Shown here one piece after another: positions 51,918-60,776 of a stretch of 64,000 bases of DNA. This DNA is from F1-80-MAGs062 sp046345315 (lineage in GTDB: Bacteria > Planctomycetota > Planctomycetia > Planctomycetales > Planctomycetaceae): assembly GCA_046345315.1 (NCBI GenBank), contig JBKDKA010000068.1:15636-79635 (forward strand), read 5' to 3'. The first letter of the stretch is position 1. Every line of letters starts with the position of its first letter. The position numbers and the translations under genes were made by a program. The notes under the pieces are model-generated. The model worked only from the letters and a program-made list of their open reading frames with translations, had not been told where the DNA came from and did not search any database.

Positions 51918-53540
51918 TCACCTGCCTGAATGTGAGGAGTCTGAAGTCGAAGAAAGAAAATCACCCATTCGGCGATACTGCTGGTACACAGAATCATAAG
52001 CCGAGCGATGTGACTTGTCGGGTTTGTAAACGGCAGCGGTGCCGGCTGCCGGAACGGACATTGCTCGAATCGCCGCACCTGAGTTTGAAAACGCCCCGGC
52101 CGCAAGAGCTCCCAGTATCGCGGCGCCCAATGCCGGCCCCTGCTTGCTCGGATGAACGAGAATGGATTCTCCGAGAACGTCTGCATACACCTGAACCACC
52201 AGCGGGTTGTGATGCGGCAGTCCGCCGGTGGCCACGAATTTCTTTACGGGAACCCCGCCGTCACGCAGCAGTTCCACAATCCATCGCAAGCCGAACGCCG
52301 AGGCTTCGAGCAGAGATCGATAGAGATGTGCCGGACGATGATGAAGCGCCAGTCCGCTGAATCCACCACGAAGAGTGCCATCCATCAGTGGTGTTCGGCA
52401 TCCATTGAACCAATCCATGCAGAGTACGCCATCCGATCCTGGAGGCAGCTGTGCCGCTTCGGATCCGAGAACAGAGAAATCTTTGTGTCCTGTCATGCGA
52501 CGAAGCCAATCAAATGCATCGCCAACAGCCGCCTGCCCCGTTTCGTAGCCATAGAATCCGGGGAGAATACCGTCCTTGACGACACCAGCGACCCCCGGAA
52601 CACTGCGTTCGACATCACTGTTCAGCATGTGGCAGGAGCTTGTGCCCATCACCATGACCAGCGTCCCTGGAGCAGCAGCACCGGCGCCTGGTACACCTGA
52701 ATGAGCGTCGATGATCGCGGCGCTCACCGGTGTATCCGGCTGCAGACCGAACGCTTTTGCCATGGCTGCGGTGAGTCCCCCGGCCGCAACACCGGGAGCC
52801 ACCATTCGCCCGGGCATTTTGTCCCTCACGACATGGGCGAACTTCGGATTGACTGCCTTCAGGAATGATTCCTGCGGGAAGCCATCCTGAGCATTCCAAA
52901 GCCCCTTGTAACCCGCCTGACACGTTGATCTTGGCAGATCATTTGCTCTGCCACCCACAAGCTGCCAGACGAACCAGTCTCCCGCTTCGAGCCACACTTC
53001 CGTGGCGTTATAAACACGGGGTGCATTCTCGAGTGTTTCCAGCATCTTCGGGAACAGCCACTCAAGCCCAATGATTCCTCCATAACGACTCAGGAAAGAC
53101 TCGTTTCGGCTTCGAGCAACCGCGTTGATCCGATCAGTCTGCGTATGTGCTCCATGGTGCTTCCACAGTTTCGGCCACGCGAGCGGCTCCTCAGCGAATT
53201 CCTTCGTCAGACACAGAGGCGTGCCGTCAGAAAGCGTTGGTAGCATCGTGCAGCTGGTGAAGTCCACTCCAATGCCGATAATCTGCCGAGCATCCACGGA
53301 GGCTTTCTTCTTCGCAGCGCGTGTCGCCTTCGCGGCGGAAGTCAACCAGTCTGTGGGATGCTGAAGCGCATAGAATGGCGGCAGTTTTCGTTTGTTCCCC
53401 GGCAGAGTCTCCACGATCTGCCCGTGAGGATATGGAACTGACACAGACGCCAGCTCATTCCCCCGGAGATCAACCAGAAGTGCTCGGACAGATTCTGTGC
53501 CAAAATCGAGCCCAAGTACGATTTTTGAATCGGATGCCAT
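51918..53540 (-). CDS. FGGY-family ribulokinase-like carbohydrate kinase
   Basis: 540 residues, the size of AraB. N-terminal phosphate-1 motif IVLGLDFGTESVRALLVDL with the AraB-type GTES; IGIGVDFTSCTMLPTLSDGT (the D-F-T-S/A-C-T segment typical of ribulokinases); KLWKHHGAHTQTDRIN; TEVWLEAGDWFVWQLVG; GTLVMVMGTSSCHMLNSD; LEASAFGLRWIVELLRDGGV and the adenosine motif FVATGGLPHHNPLVVQVYAD. It phosphorylates a ketopentose or related ketose (for example L-ribulose or L-fuculose) with ATP. ATG 53540 is preferred over ATG 53573, since the protein then starts MASDSKIVLGLD. The stop lies directly before the isomerase gene, so the pair is cotranscribed. No 4-epimerase or aldolase is adjacent to complete a pathway. 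Confidence 0.87.
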   Translation of the reverse strand: MASDSKIVLGLDFGTESVRALLVDLRGNELASVSVPYPHGQIVETLPGNKRKLPPFYALQHPTDWLTSAAKATRAAKKKASVDARQIIGIGVDFTSCTMLPTLSDGTPLCLTKEFAEEPLAWPKLWKHHGAHTQTDRINAVARSRNESFLSRYGGIIGLEWLFPKMLETLENAPRVYNATEVWLEAGDWFVWQLVGGRANDLPRSTCQAGYKGLWNAQDGFPQESFLKAVNPKFAHVVRDKMPGRMVAPGVAAGGLTAAMAKAFGLQPDTPVSAAIIDAHSGVPGAGAAAPGTLVMVMGTSSCHMLNSDVERSVPGVAGVVKDGILPGFYGYETGQAAVGDAFDWLRRMTGHKDFSVLGSEAAQLPPGSDGVLCMDWFNGCRTPLMDGTLRGGFSGLALHHRPAHLYRSLLEASAFGLRWIVELLRDGGVPVKKFVATGGLPHHNPLVVQVYADVLGESILVHPSKQGPALGAAILGALAAGAFSNSGAAIRAMSVPAAGTAAVYKPDKSHRSAYDSVYQQYRRMGDFLSSTSDSSHSGR

Positions 53541-53781
53541 GGCGGTGACGACACTTTGATAGAACCAACGCATGCGGCCGGAATTCGCTGAACACGTGTT
53601 TCAGATCCGCCGGCGGGATCATAATTGTGACGACTTTTTTTTCCAGTAATGTCGCAACTCGCCAAACAAGGGTCCAAAAAGCCTTGATCACTGCCTTCAA
53701 GATGGCCACAATCAGATGACAAGGAGCGGGTGTACAGCGAATGTATTTCAGAGCTCCTGACGAACCTTCCTCGGAATTCTC

Positions 53782-54264
53782 ATGACAAATCGGCCTTTCA
53801 GACAGCGTGGACTGGTTCGCAGCATTTGCTGCCTGCTGATCTGCGCCAGTACCTGGAAGGGCCCGCTTCCGATGATTCATCATCACGCGATGAAGGATTC
53901 TCAGTCAGCCCATCGAGAAGCTCATCTGCACGTTTTTCATTCCGAAGCGATTTCGGAAGATTGCTGGCACTGGCACATGGTCGTTCCAACTGCCGCTGGT
54001 GAACCCATTGATGACGCTCATCGGTCAGCAACGGTCGCCGGAGATCTGCTGATGCCATCGGCAGGAGACTCATCCAGCCATGTCACCATTTCCGAACTTC
54101 GAGGTGAGTTCAGCGGCTGGACTTCACTCCTGACAAGCCTCGGACACTGCAACGTGTCGAATCGAAGGTCAGCGTCGCAGGTTCTCGATGCTGATCGCTC
54201 ACCGCTGAATCGGATGCTGAGCCGGTCCTGCCTCTGCAGTGTGACCGGCGTCGCACTCGTCTAA
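53782..54264 (+). CDS. small exported histidine-rich protein upstream of metal efflux genes
   Basis: 160 residues. An N-terminal basic/hydrophobic stretch (RQRGLVRSICCLLICAS) could be a signal peptide. Residues 33-65 contain nine histidines (HHH, HREAHLH, FH, HWH) plus acidic residues, a plausible metal-binding segment. The rest (VVPTAAGEPIDDAHRSATVA, DLLMPSAGDSSSHVTISELR) is not recognised. It precedes the CusB-like gene by about 280 bp, on the same strand, which suggests a metal chaperone or sensor for that system. No strong ribosome site, and a competing frame (53730-54002) overlaps it, so the gene is only probable. Confidence 0.5.
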   Translation: MTNRPFRQRGLVRSICCLLICASTWKGPLPMIHHHAMKDSQSAHREAHLHVFHSEAISEDCWHWHMVVPTAAGEPIDDAHRSATVAGDLLMPSAGDSSSHVTISELRGEFSGWTSLLTSLGHCNVSNRRSASQVLDADRSPLNRMLSRSCLCSVTGVALV

Positions 54265-54419
54265 CCTCTGCGTCAGCAGTACGCAATTGATCCTGACCGT
54301 TTCACGTGCGGTTGGTCGCTGGCCATTCTCGGCATTCACCTGAGTCTTCTTCTACGACCAGGTTGCAAAAGCACCGCACCGATAGTCTCCGCTGCTGATC
54401 GGCCATGCAGTACAGGTGG

Positions 54420-54505
54420 TTTCAAAAACCGGGACTGGCTCCCGACTCGCGCGGTGTTTTCCTGCGAATTCTGCTACTGCAAGGGTGCCTGTCCCGGTTT
54501 TGAAA
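54420..54505. repeat. inverted-repeat element, family 2, copy 2
   Basis: TTTCAAAAACCGGGACTGGC beginning at 54420 and GGGTGCCTGTCCCGGTTTTG ending with AAA at 54505 form arms like those at 43866-43932, with one extra A on the left arm and a longer, unrelated loop. It lies just upstream of the CusB-like gene. Confidence 0.85.
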
Positions 54506-54542
54506 CGCGCTCTCAACATCTCTGATGAAGAACAGGTTTGTT

Positions 54543-56099
54543 ATGTCAACGGAACAGATAAATCCACGTAAAGTTTCTACCCGGAAGCTTGCGATTCTTG
54601 GTGGCATTCTGCTGTTTTCTGTGATCGCAGCGATTGTTTTCAGGAATAAGACGCCGAAGGTCGCCGGAGTGACAGCTTCGGCCATTGGTGAAACCGCAGG
54701 AACAACATCCGAACGCGCGCAGGGTTCAGGAATGTCGGCACGGAAAGGCGATGCTGAGCCCGTCACTCCACCAACTGAACTGGTTGAACTGACGGAAGAC
54801 AAACTGAAAACTCTTCAGATGCAGATCAGTCCGGCAGAACGAAGACAACTGCGTCCGACGCATACCGTTCCAGGACGTCTGCGTTACGACGAACTTCGCC
54901 ACGTGGAAGTGCGAAGCTCCACGGATGGAATACTCACCGGGATCCATGTCAAACCCGGAGATCGCGTGATGCCCGGTCACGCTCTGGTGGAACTGAACAG
55001 CCCGGAAGTCGGAAATGCACGTGCCGATATGCTCCAGCGAGAAGCTGCACTTCAGCTCGTGATGCAGCGTCGTGACTGGGCCGAATCAGCGTCCCAAGGT
55101 CTTGAAAAGCTGAATTCGGCCATTCGTGAAGAGGTGCCTGTCGACGACATTCAGAAACAGTTTCGAAATGTTTCTCTCGGAACATCACGTGAAAAACTGA
55201 TGTCTGCATACTCTCAGCTGATTCTTTCGAAGTCCCTGAGTGAATCCGCTGAACAGACGGCTGCCAGCGGTGCCATCCCACGCAGAACTCTGCAGGAACG
55301 GCAGAGCGAGCAGGATCAGGCAGAGGCAATGCTCAACGGGACGATGGAACAGCTTCAGTTTGAAACAAAGCAGAGTTTTCTGGAGTCACAGAATGACGTG
55401 GCGGATGCGGAGCGACGACTGGCCATCAGTCGTCAGACTGTCAGAACACTTCTCGGATTCTCCGGCCTGACCGAAGACATCAACAAGGTCACGGAGATAC
55501 CTTCAGACGGTCTTTCTCGAATCTCACTGACTGCACCATTCGCGGGTACCGTGGAACAGCTGCGGTTTTCGCTTTCGGAGCGAGTGAATGCGGGAGATCC
55601 TGTGTGTGTGATCGCGGATACCGCAACTCTGTGGGTGGCTGCCGACCTTCGAGACCGAGACCGAGAAGCACTTTCGCTGACTGCGGGTGATTCAGTCGAC
55701 GTCTATCTGAAACCTGATGATCCGGAACCGCGCACGGCAATCGTTCATTACGTTGGACGTGAAGTGGACCCCGCAACGAATGCTGTCCCGCTCATCGCCG
55801 TGATTCCCAACCCGGATCTGATGCTGCGTCCAGGGATGTTCGTCAGCGTTCGTGTTCCGGTGGCTGTTCCGATTGAGTGTCTGACCATTCCCGCGTCGGC
55901 AGTGATGGAACATGAATCGCGACGATTTGTTTTCGTGCCGGAGGGCAATCGGAAGTTTCGGCGAGTCGATGTCACGACCGGGCTCAAGTGTGACGATCAG
56001 ATCGAGATTCTTTCCGGACTTCACGTCGGCGATCAGGTGGTTTCTGAAGAAGCATTTGTCCTGAAGAGTGAGCTGATTCTCCGTGGTGAGGAAGAGTGA
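54543..56099 (+). CDS. RND efflux periplasmic adaptor (CusB/CzcB-like)
   Basis: 518 residues. An N-terminal anchor (RKLAILGGILLFSVIAAIVF) is followed by the membrane-fusion-protein order: first beta strands (RPTHTVPGRLRYDELRHVEV), a lipoyl-like half (DGILTGIHVKPGDRVMPGHA), a long alpha-hairpin (about 175-310), the second lipoyl half (APFAGTVEQLRFSLSERVNA), the barrel (TLWVAADLRDRDREALSLTA) and the membrane-proximal domain (MFVSVRVPVAVPIECLTIPA, SAVMEHESRRFVFVPEGNR). It links the inner-membrane RND pump to an outer-membrane channel. No N-terminal Met/His metal-binding tail of CusF type is present. The start is ATG 54543; the upstream ATG at 54525 is possible. Followed by the pump gene after 98 bp. 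Confidence 0.88.
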   Translation: MSTEQINPRKVSTRKLAILGGILLFSVIAAIVFRNKTPKVAGVTASAIGETAGTTSERAQGSGMSARKGDAEPVTPPTELVELTEDKLKTLQMQISPAERRQLRPTHTVPGRLRYDELRHVEVRSSTDGILTGIHVKPGDRVMPGHALVELNSPEVGNARADMLQREAALQLVMQRRDWAESASQGLEKLNSAIREEVPVDDIQKQFRNVSLGTSREKLMSAYSQLILSKSLSESAEQTAASGAIPRRTLQERQSEQDQAEAMLNGTMEQLQFETKQSFLESQNDVADAERRLAISRQTVRTLLGFSGLTEDINKVTEIPSDGLSRISLTAPFAGTVEQLRFSLSERVNAGDPVCVIADTATLWVAADLRDRDREALSLTAGDSVDVYLKPDDPEPRTAIVHYVGREVDPATNAVPLIAVIPNPDLMLRPGMFVSVRVPVAVPIECLTIPASAVMEHESRRFVFVPEGNRKFRRVDVTTGLKCDDQIEILSGLHVGDQVVSEEAFVLKSELILRGEEE

Positions 56100-56197
56100 A
56101 TTGCAGACGTTTCGCTGCTCCTGCGCCTGCTGTCTGACAGCTGTCAGAATCTTCAGTGGGAACATCTCCGCTTATCCGGCCGAATGAAGGTGACCTG

Positions 56198-59100
56198 ATG
56201 CTTTCTGCTCTGATTGAAATGACTCTTCGAAATCGCTTCATGGTACTGTCCGCCACAGTACTGATGGCCATTGCCGGCATGAACGCGGCGATTCAGCTGC
56301 CGGTGGACGCCGTGCCCGACATGACCAACGTGCAGGTGGCAGTCATCACAGACGCCGGGTCGTTGTCGCCGGTTGAGGTGGAACGGTACGTGACTTACCC
56401 CGTCGAATCGGCCATGGGAGGACTTCCGAATCTGGAGGAGGTCCGCAGTGTATCCCGATTTGGAATTTCCGTGGTCACCATAGTGTTTCGGGAGGGTGCT
56501 GACATCTATCGCGCTCGCCAGATGGTGGCTGAACGAATCACAAGCGCCGCATCACGGATTCCGCCCGAGTACGGTATTCCGGAGATGGGTCCGCTGACGA
56601 CGGCCCTTGGTGAGATTCTTCAGTTTGAGGTGACCGGTCGAGGCTGGTCTCCGATGGCACTGCGAACGATCCTCGAATGGGATGTGGCACCCAAGCTTCG
56701 CGAGGTTAAAGGTGTCACCGAGATCAATACGCACGGGGGGTATTATCAAACATTCGAGGTGCGGCCGGACCCGACTCTTCTGAACAGTAACTCCATGACA
56801 CTCGAAGAAGTCTTTCAGGCAATCGAAGCCAATAACCTTTCGGCTTCCGGCGGTTATGTGGTTCATCACGGTGAGCAGAGATTTCTTCGCGGCCAGGCAC
56901 TGGTGAGCGGCGTTGATGAACTTCGTCAGATCGTTATTCGCCGACAGGCAGATGGAACTCCGATCCTGATTGGTGATGTAGCAGAGGTGACGATCGCGCC
57001 GATGACACGTCAGGGCGCTGTCACCAGGAATGGTCGAGGTGAAGCGGTCACCGGGCTGGTGATGATGCTGATCGGTGAAAACTCCCGACAGGTGGTCGAA
57101 CGCGTCAAGGAGCGACTGGAGTCCATTCGCACAACGCTTCCCACCGGGGTCAACGTTGAAATCATCTATGACCGATCTTCGCTTGTCGGTCGATCACTGC
57201 ACACCGTGGTGAAGAATCTCTGCGAAGGCGGTCTTCTCGTGGTCGTTGTTCTGCTGATCATGCTGGGAAGTCTGAAAGCCGGCCTGATCACGGCCATGGC
57301 GATTCCGCTGTCGATGCTGTTCGCGGCAAATCTGATGCATGTTTTCGGTGTCACCGCGAGCCTGATGAGTCTGGGGGCGATCGATTTCGGCCTGATTGTC
57401 GATTCGTCTGTCATCATGGTGGAAAACTGCATTCACCGGCTGGCTCACAATCACACCGGTCGTGATCGCATCGAAGTGATTCGAGATGCTGCCATTGAAG
57501 TTCGCAAACCGACCATGTTCGGTGAACTGATCATTTCCATCGTGTACCTGCCGATTCTGATGCTGCAGGGAACAGAAGGAAAACTCTTCCGTCCGATGGC
57601 TCTGACAGTACTTTTTGCGCTCGCAGGATCGCTGGTTCTCTCAATGACATTCATGCCGGCGATGGCGTCGCTTGCGCTTCCGCGTCACATGAGTGACAAG
57701 GATGTCTTTCTGGTCCGCTGGATCAAAATCTTCTACACACCGCTTGTCAGTCGAGCCATCAATCATCCCTGGATTACTGCCGGTATTGCTCTGGCGGTAT
57801 TTGGAATCAGTATTCCGGTCGGCCTCGGACTCGGCGGAGAATTCATGCCGAGACTGGAGGAAGGCGACCTGCTGATTGAAGCACTACGTCTTCCCAGCGC
57901 CTCACTCGAAGGGGCGATCGACATGTCGACACAGATCGAGAAAGAAGTCCTCAAGTTTCCGGAAGTCAAAACCGTCTTCTGCAAGACCGGACGTCCGGAG
58001 ATTGCCAACGATGTGATGGGAGTTCATCAGACGGACGTCTGGGTGATTCTGAAAGATCATGCCGAATGGCGTCCCGGAATGACAAGAGACATTCTGATCG
58101 AAGATCTGTCAAAGGTCCTGAATCAAAAGATTCCCGGAGTCAGTTTTGGGTTTACGCAGCCGATTGAAATGCGGGTGGATGAGCTCGTGGCGGGAGTCAA
58201 AGCCGACGTCGCCGTGTTGCTCTATGGTGACGACCTCGCGAAACTCGCGGAGATCTCGCGTCATGTCGAAACGCTACTGAAGCAGATCCCGGGAGCAGTG
58301 GATGTGAAGGCTGACCTTCAGGCCAATCTGACGACCGTCACGATCCTGCCGGACCGTGCCGCTCTGGCTCGATACGGAATCGAAGCTCGTCAGGTGATGG
58401 ACGTTGTGGATGCTCTGGGAGGCCGGGAAGCGGGGACCATTTTTCAGCAGCGGACTCGCTTTCCGATCATGGTGCGAATTCCGGAAGCATGGCGAAGCGA
58501 TCCTGAGCGACTGCGTCAGCTGCCGGTGGCATCGGCTGGAGGAAAACCGGTTCCGCTGAGCGAACTCGCGGAAATCCGAGTGGAGGAAACTCCACCGAGC
58601 GTGGAGCACGAATCCAACCGTCGACGGACTTTCATTTCTGCCAACGTCAGAGGACGAGATGTCGCATCGTTTGTATCCGATGCCCAGGCCGAGGTGCTCA
58701 AGAGCATCGAACTGCCCGCAGGATACGAAATTCGCTGGGGAGGAGATTTCGAAAACCTTCAGTCGGCCAGTCGCCGCCTGTTGCTGATCACCCCTATCGT
58801 GCTGTTGCTGATTTTCCTGCTGCTGCACACATCCTTTGGGTCTGCTCGGCTTGCAATACTGATCTTTCTGGCGGTCCCGATGGCTGCCTCCGGCGGGATT
58901 TTTGCGCTGTGGCTTCGAAGCATGCCCTTCAGCATCTCGGCGGGTGTTGGTTTCATCGCGCTGTTTGGTGTCGCTGTTCTGAATGGTCTGGTCTGGGTGA
59001 GCGCTGCCGAACAGCTTCGACGGTCCGGGATGGCGACAGCGGATGCCACTCGAGAAACAGCCGTGTCGCGACTTCGTCCGGTCCTCATGACGGCCATGGT

Positions 59101-59278
59101 CGCCAGCCTCGGTTTCCTTCCGATGGCACTGTCCACCAGTGACGGTGCCGAGATGCAGCGACCGCTTGCGTCCGTCGTGATCGGCGGACTGGTGACTGCG
59201 ACACTGCTGACGTCTCTGGTTGTTCCGGCAATCTATCCCTGGTTCACAACACCCGGACAGGTCAGTGAGGCGGATTGA
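56198..59278 (+). CDS. heavy-metal efflux RND pump (CusA/CzcA family)
   Basis: 1026 residues, the normal size. The first helix (RNRFMVLSATVLMAIAG) is followed by VDAVPDMTNVQVAVITDAGS and LSPVEVERYVTYPVESAMGG, which are hallmarks of CzcA/CusA. TM4 carries DFGLIVDSSVIMVEN, retaining the two Asp and the Glu of the heavy-metal proton relay (normally DFGxIVDGAVVMVEN, here Ser-Ser in place of Gly-Ala). Further landmarks are GGEFMPRLEEGDLLIEALRL, YGIEARQVMDVVDALGGREA, RRTFISANVRGRDVASFV and FGVAVLNGLVWVSAAEQLRR. It exports divalent or monovalent metal cations (Cu, Ag, Zn, Co or Ni; specificity not determinable) driven by protons. The start at ATG 56198 follows AAGGTGA. No TolC/CusC-like gene is in the cluster. 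Confidence 0.92.
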   Translation: MLSALIEMTLRNRFMVLSATVLMAIAGMNAAIQLPVDAVPDMTNVQVAVITDAGSLSPVEVERYVTYPVESAMGGLPNLEEVRSVSRFGISVVTIVFREGADIYRARQMVAERITSAASRIPPEYGIPEMGPLTTALGEILQFEVTGRGWSPMALRTILEWDVAPKLREVKGVTEINTHGGYYQTFEVRPDPTLLNSNSMTLEEVFQAIEANNLSASGGYVVHHGEQRFLRGQALVSGVDELRQIVIRRQADGTPILIGDVAEVTIAPMTRQGAVTRNGRGEAVTGLVMMLIGENSRQVVERVKERLESIRTTLPTGVNVEIIYDRSSLVGRSLHTVVKNLCEGGLLVVVVLLIMLGSLKAGLITAMAIPLSMLFAANLMHVFGVTASLMSLGAIDFGLIVDSSVIMVENCIHRLAHNHTGRDRIEVIRDAAIEVRKPTMFGELIISIVYLPILMLQGTEGKLFRPMALTVLFALAGSLVLSMTFMPAMASLALPRHMSDKDVFLVRWIKIFYTPLVSRAINHPWITAGIALAVFGISIPVGLGLGGEFMPRLEEGDLLIEALRLPSASLEGAIDMSTQIEKEVLKFPEVKTVFCKTGRPEIANDVMGVHQTDVWVILKDHAEWRPGMTRDILIEDLSKVLNQKIPGVSFGFTQPIEMRVDELVAGVKADVAVLLYGDDLAKLAEISRHVETLLKQIPGAVDVKADLQANLTTVTILPDRAALARYGIEARQVMDVVDALGGREAGTIFQQRTRFPIMVRIPEAWRSDPERLRQLPVASAGGKPVPLSELAEIRVEETPPSVEHESNRRRTFISANVRGRDVASFVSDAQAEVLKSIELPAGYEIRWGGDFENLQSASRRLLLITPIVLLLIFLLLHTSFGSARLAILIFLAVPMAASGGIFALWLRSMPFSISAGVGFIALFGVAVLNGLVWVSAAEQLRRSGMATADATRETAVSRLRPVLMTAMVASLGFLPMALSTSDGAEMQRPLASVVIGGLVTATLLTSLVVPAIYPWFTTPGQVSEAD

Positions 59279-59299
59279 TGCAGTTGAAACTGCGGTCCA

Positions 59300-59316
59300 C
59301 TGTCAACGATTGACAG
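59300..59316 (+). terminator. small hairpin after the efflux pump gene
   Basis: CTGTCAA (59300-59306) and TTGACAG (59310-59316) with a 3-nt loop, 20 bp after the stop; a smaller CAGTT/AACTG pair precedes it. No T-run follows, so termination is only suggested. Confidence 0.35.
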
Positions 59317-59552
59317 CTAAGTTATTCATCACCAGAGTAACGCTCGGAATCCAGTAACTGGGGCGTGTGGTACCGACAAAGCGAAGTGCTTTGTTTGGGC
59401 AGAGATCTCGATGCCAGATGCATTCGCAAAAATGTAATCATCATTTTTCGAGTGATGCGTCGCGATACGATGTTTCCACTAAGCTTCAGCAACGAACTGC
59501 CCTCGTTTTTGTGGATGTTTCATCTGTGAGCGTGCATCCGGAGTCTGGGCCG

Positions 59553-59957
59553 ATGGCAATTGACGTAAGCTGCCTTAAGTGCAGTAAAGCCTATCGAGTG
59601 AATGATCAGCTGGCGGGCAAGAAGTTTCGTTGCAAACAATGTCAGTCGGCAGTTGAAATTCCTCCCGCTGCCTGCGAAGAAGCAGACATCGAATTTGAAG
59701 ATGACTCTTTATGGACTCAGCCGCCGCCACGACGTTCACTGCCTCCAGGATCTCGCTCCAAAAAAGGTGAAGTCGCCGCTCCGGCAGCCGGAATCTTCAC
59801 CCTTCGAAAACTGTTTGGCGTCCTGGCACTGCTGGTTGCGGGTATGATGTGCATGGGAATGATCATCCAGATTCTGAAAGGTAACGTTTGGGCTCTGGGA
59901 GGAATCATCGTGGTATGGGTCGTCGGCAGTGTTGCCATGAAATGGTTGCGAACCTGA
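59553..59957 (+). CDS. zinc-ribbon protein with transmembrane C-terminal
   Basis: 134 residues. The N terminus VSCLKCSKAYRVNDQLAGKK continues to FRCKQC, a Cys4 zinc ribbon (CxxC, 17 residues, CxxC) of the MJ0042/zinc-finger type common at the N terminus of planctomycete membrane proteins. A Pro/Arg linker is followed by two hydrophobic helices (FGVLALLVAGMMCMGMIIQI and WALGGIIVVWVVGSVAM). The ribbon is cytoplasmic and the helices anchor it. Function unknown. The start at ATG 59553 has GGAG 9 nt upstream; the frame extends further upstream (59367) but without homology. Confidence 0.72.
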   Translation: MAIDVSCLKCSKAYRVNDQLAGKKFRCKQCQSAVEIPPAACEEADIEFEDDSLWTQPPPRRSLPPGSRSKKGEVAAPAAGIFTLRKLFGVLALLVAGMMCMGMIIQILKGNVWALGGIIVVWVVGSVAMKWLRT

Positions 59958-60164
59958 CGAAGAATCTATTGCTGTCCGGCCGGAGGAGGAATGCCAGGGT
60001 CTGCCTTACGCGCGGACGTCCCATCCACCCCCAGATCATCGTCGCAGGAATATCGGAATTCGTCTTTGGAGTGAGGTTCCCGGCGAGCGGTGCGGAATCA
60101 GCCCACCGAGAAATACGCTGCAGGAAACCTGCAGCACTGAATTCACACTCAAGTACAACGGGGT

Positions 60165-60232
60165 ACCTGTGTTGTGGCCGGTCTCCACCTGTGTTGTGGC
60201 CGTGGTCTCCACCTGTGTTGTGGCCGGTCTCC
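60165..60232. repeat. three tandem copies of a 22-24-bp unit
   Basis: ACCTGTGTTGTGGCCGGTCTCC at 60165-60186 and 60211-60232 flanks a 24-bp version with an inserted GT at 60187-60210 (the motif ends in GGTCTCC in all three). Confidence 0.85.
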
Positions 60233-60542
60233 GACCGAGCCACCACGTTCGACCGACACGGTCTCACGTTACGCAGAAATGCATTTCTGGTGGAAAGCGG
60301 GTGCGACAGCTTCGGCCAGGATGGTGCGTTATCAGGGGAACCGCGGACAACAAAGACTGGCTCGCCCCGGCGAAACGTACAACTGACCGCTTCTGCAGGC
60401 ATTCCTGTGCGGAAGGCACGATCTCCGCCGGGAACATGTCCGCGGAGTCAGCGACTCCTCACTACCATTGAGCCACGCCATGACGCCACTCGACTCTCGC
60501 GAGAATACGCGAGTTGCGGACCCGCTGAAATCGACTCGCTGG

Positions 60543-60636
60543 CTCCGCCGGGGCGAGCCCGACGGAGGCCAACATCTGAGTTGGCAGCTTTTGGTGTAGC
60601 TTTCATTTGAGATTCCCGCCGGGGTGAACCCGGCGG
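60543..60636. terminator. two GC-rich hairpins downstream of the M56 gene
   Basis: CTCCGCCGGG/CCCGACGGAG (60543-60552, 60558-60567; one mismatch, 5-nt loop) and CCGCCGGG/CCCGGCGG (60616-60623, 60629-60636; 5-nt loop GTGAA). Similar core (CCGCCGGGGNGARCCC). They lie 140-230 bp beyond the minus-strand M56 stop without T-runs; either weak terminators or members of a dispersed hairpin family. Confidence 0.4.
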
Positions 60637-60776
60637 AAAATGTGAGGGGGACCAGCGTCTGTCGGAGTCACCCCAGTGGAACGGAAAGCAGATCCACGCG
60701 ATCAGCGTACTGCTGGTGTCACTAGAAGGTTTCTCGGGGTGATTCGTTGTGCCGGCCCCGTATTGCTGTTCCACGA

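Larger units (their letters stand above)
59958..60776. other. gene-free region rich in hairpins and a short tandem repeat
   Basis: About 820 bp with no gene I can support; long open frames here are Arg/Ser/Pro-rich and overlap on both strands. Contains the 22-24-bp tandem repeat (60165-60232) and two GC-rich hairpins (60543-60567, 60616-60636). Confidence 0.55.

Noticed and set aside
59888..60610. 240-codon plus-strand frame in the gene-free region
   Set aside because: Runs out of the zinc-ribbon gene through repeats and hairpins; composition Arg/Pro/Ser-rich, competing frames on both strands.
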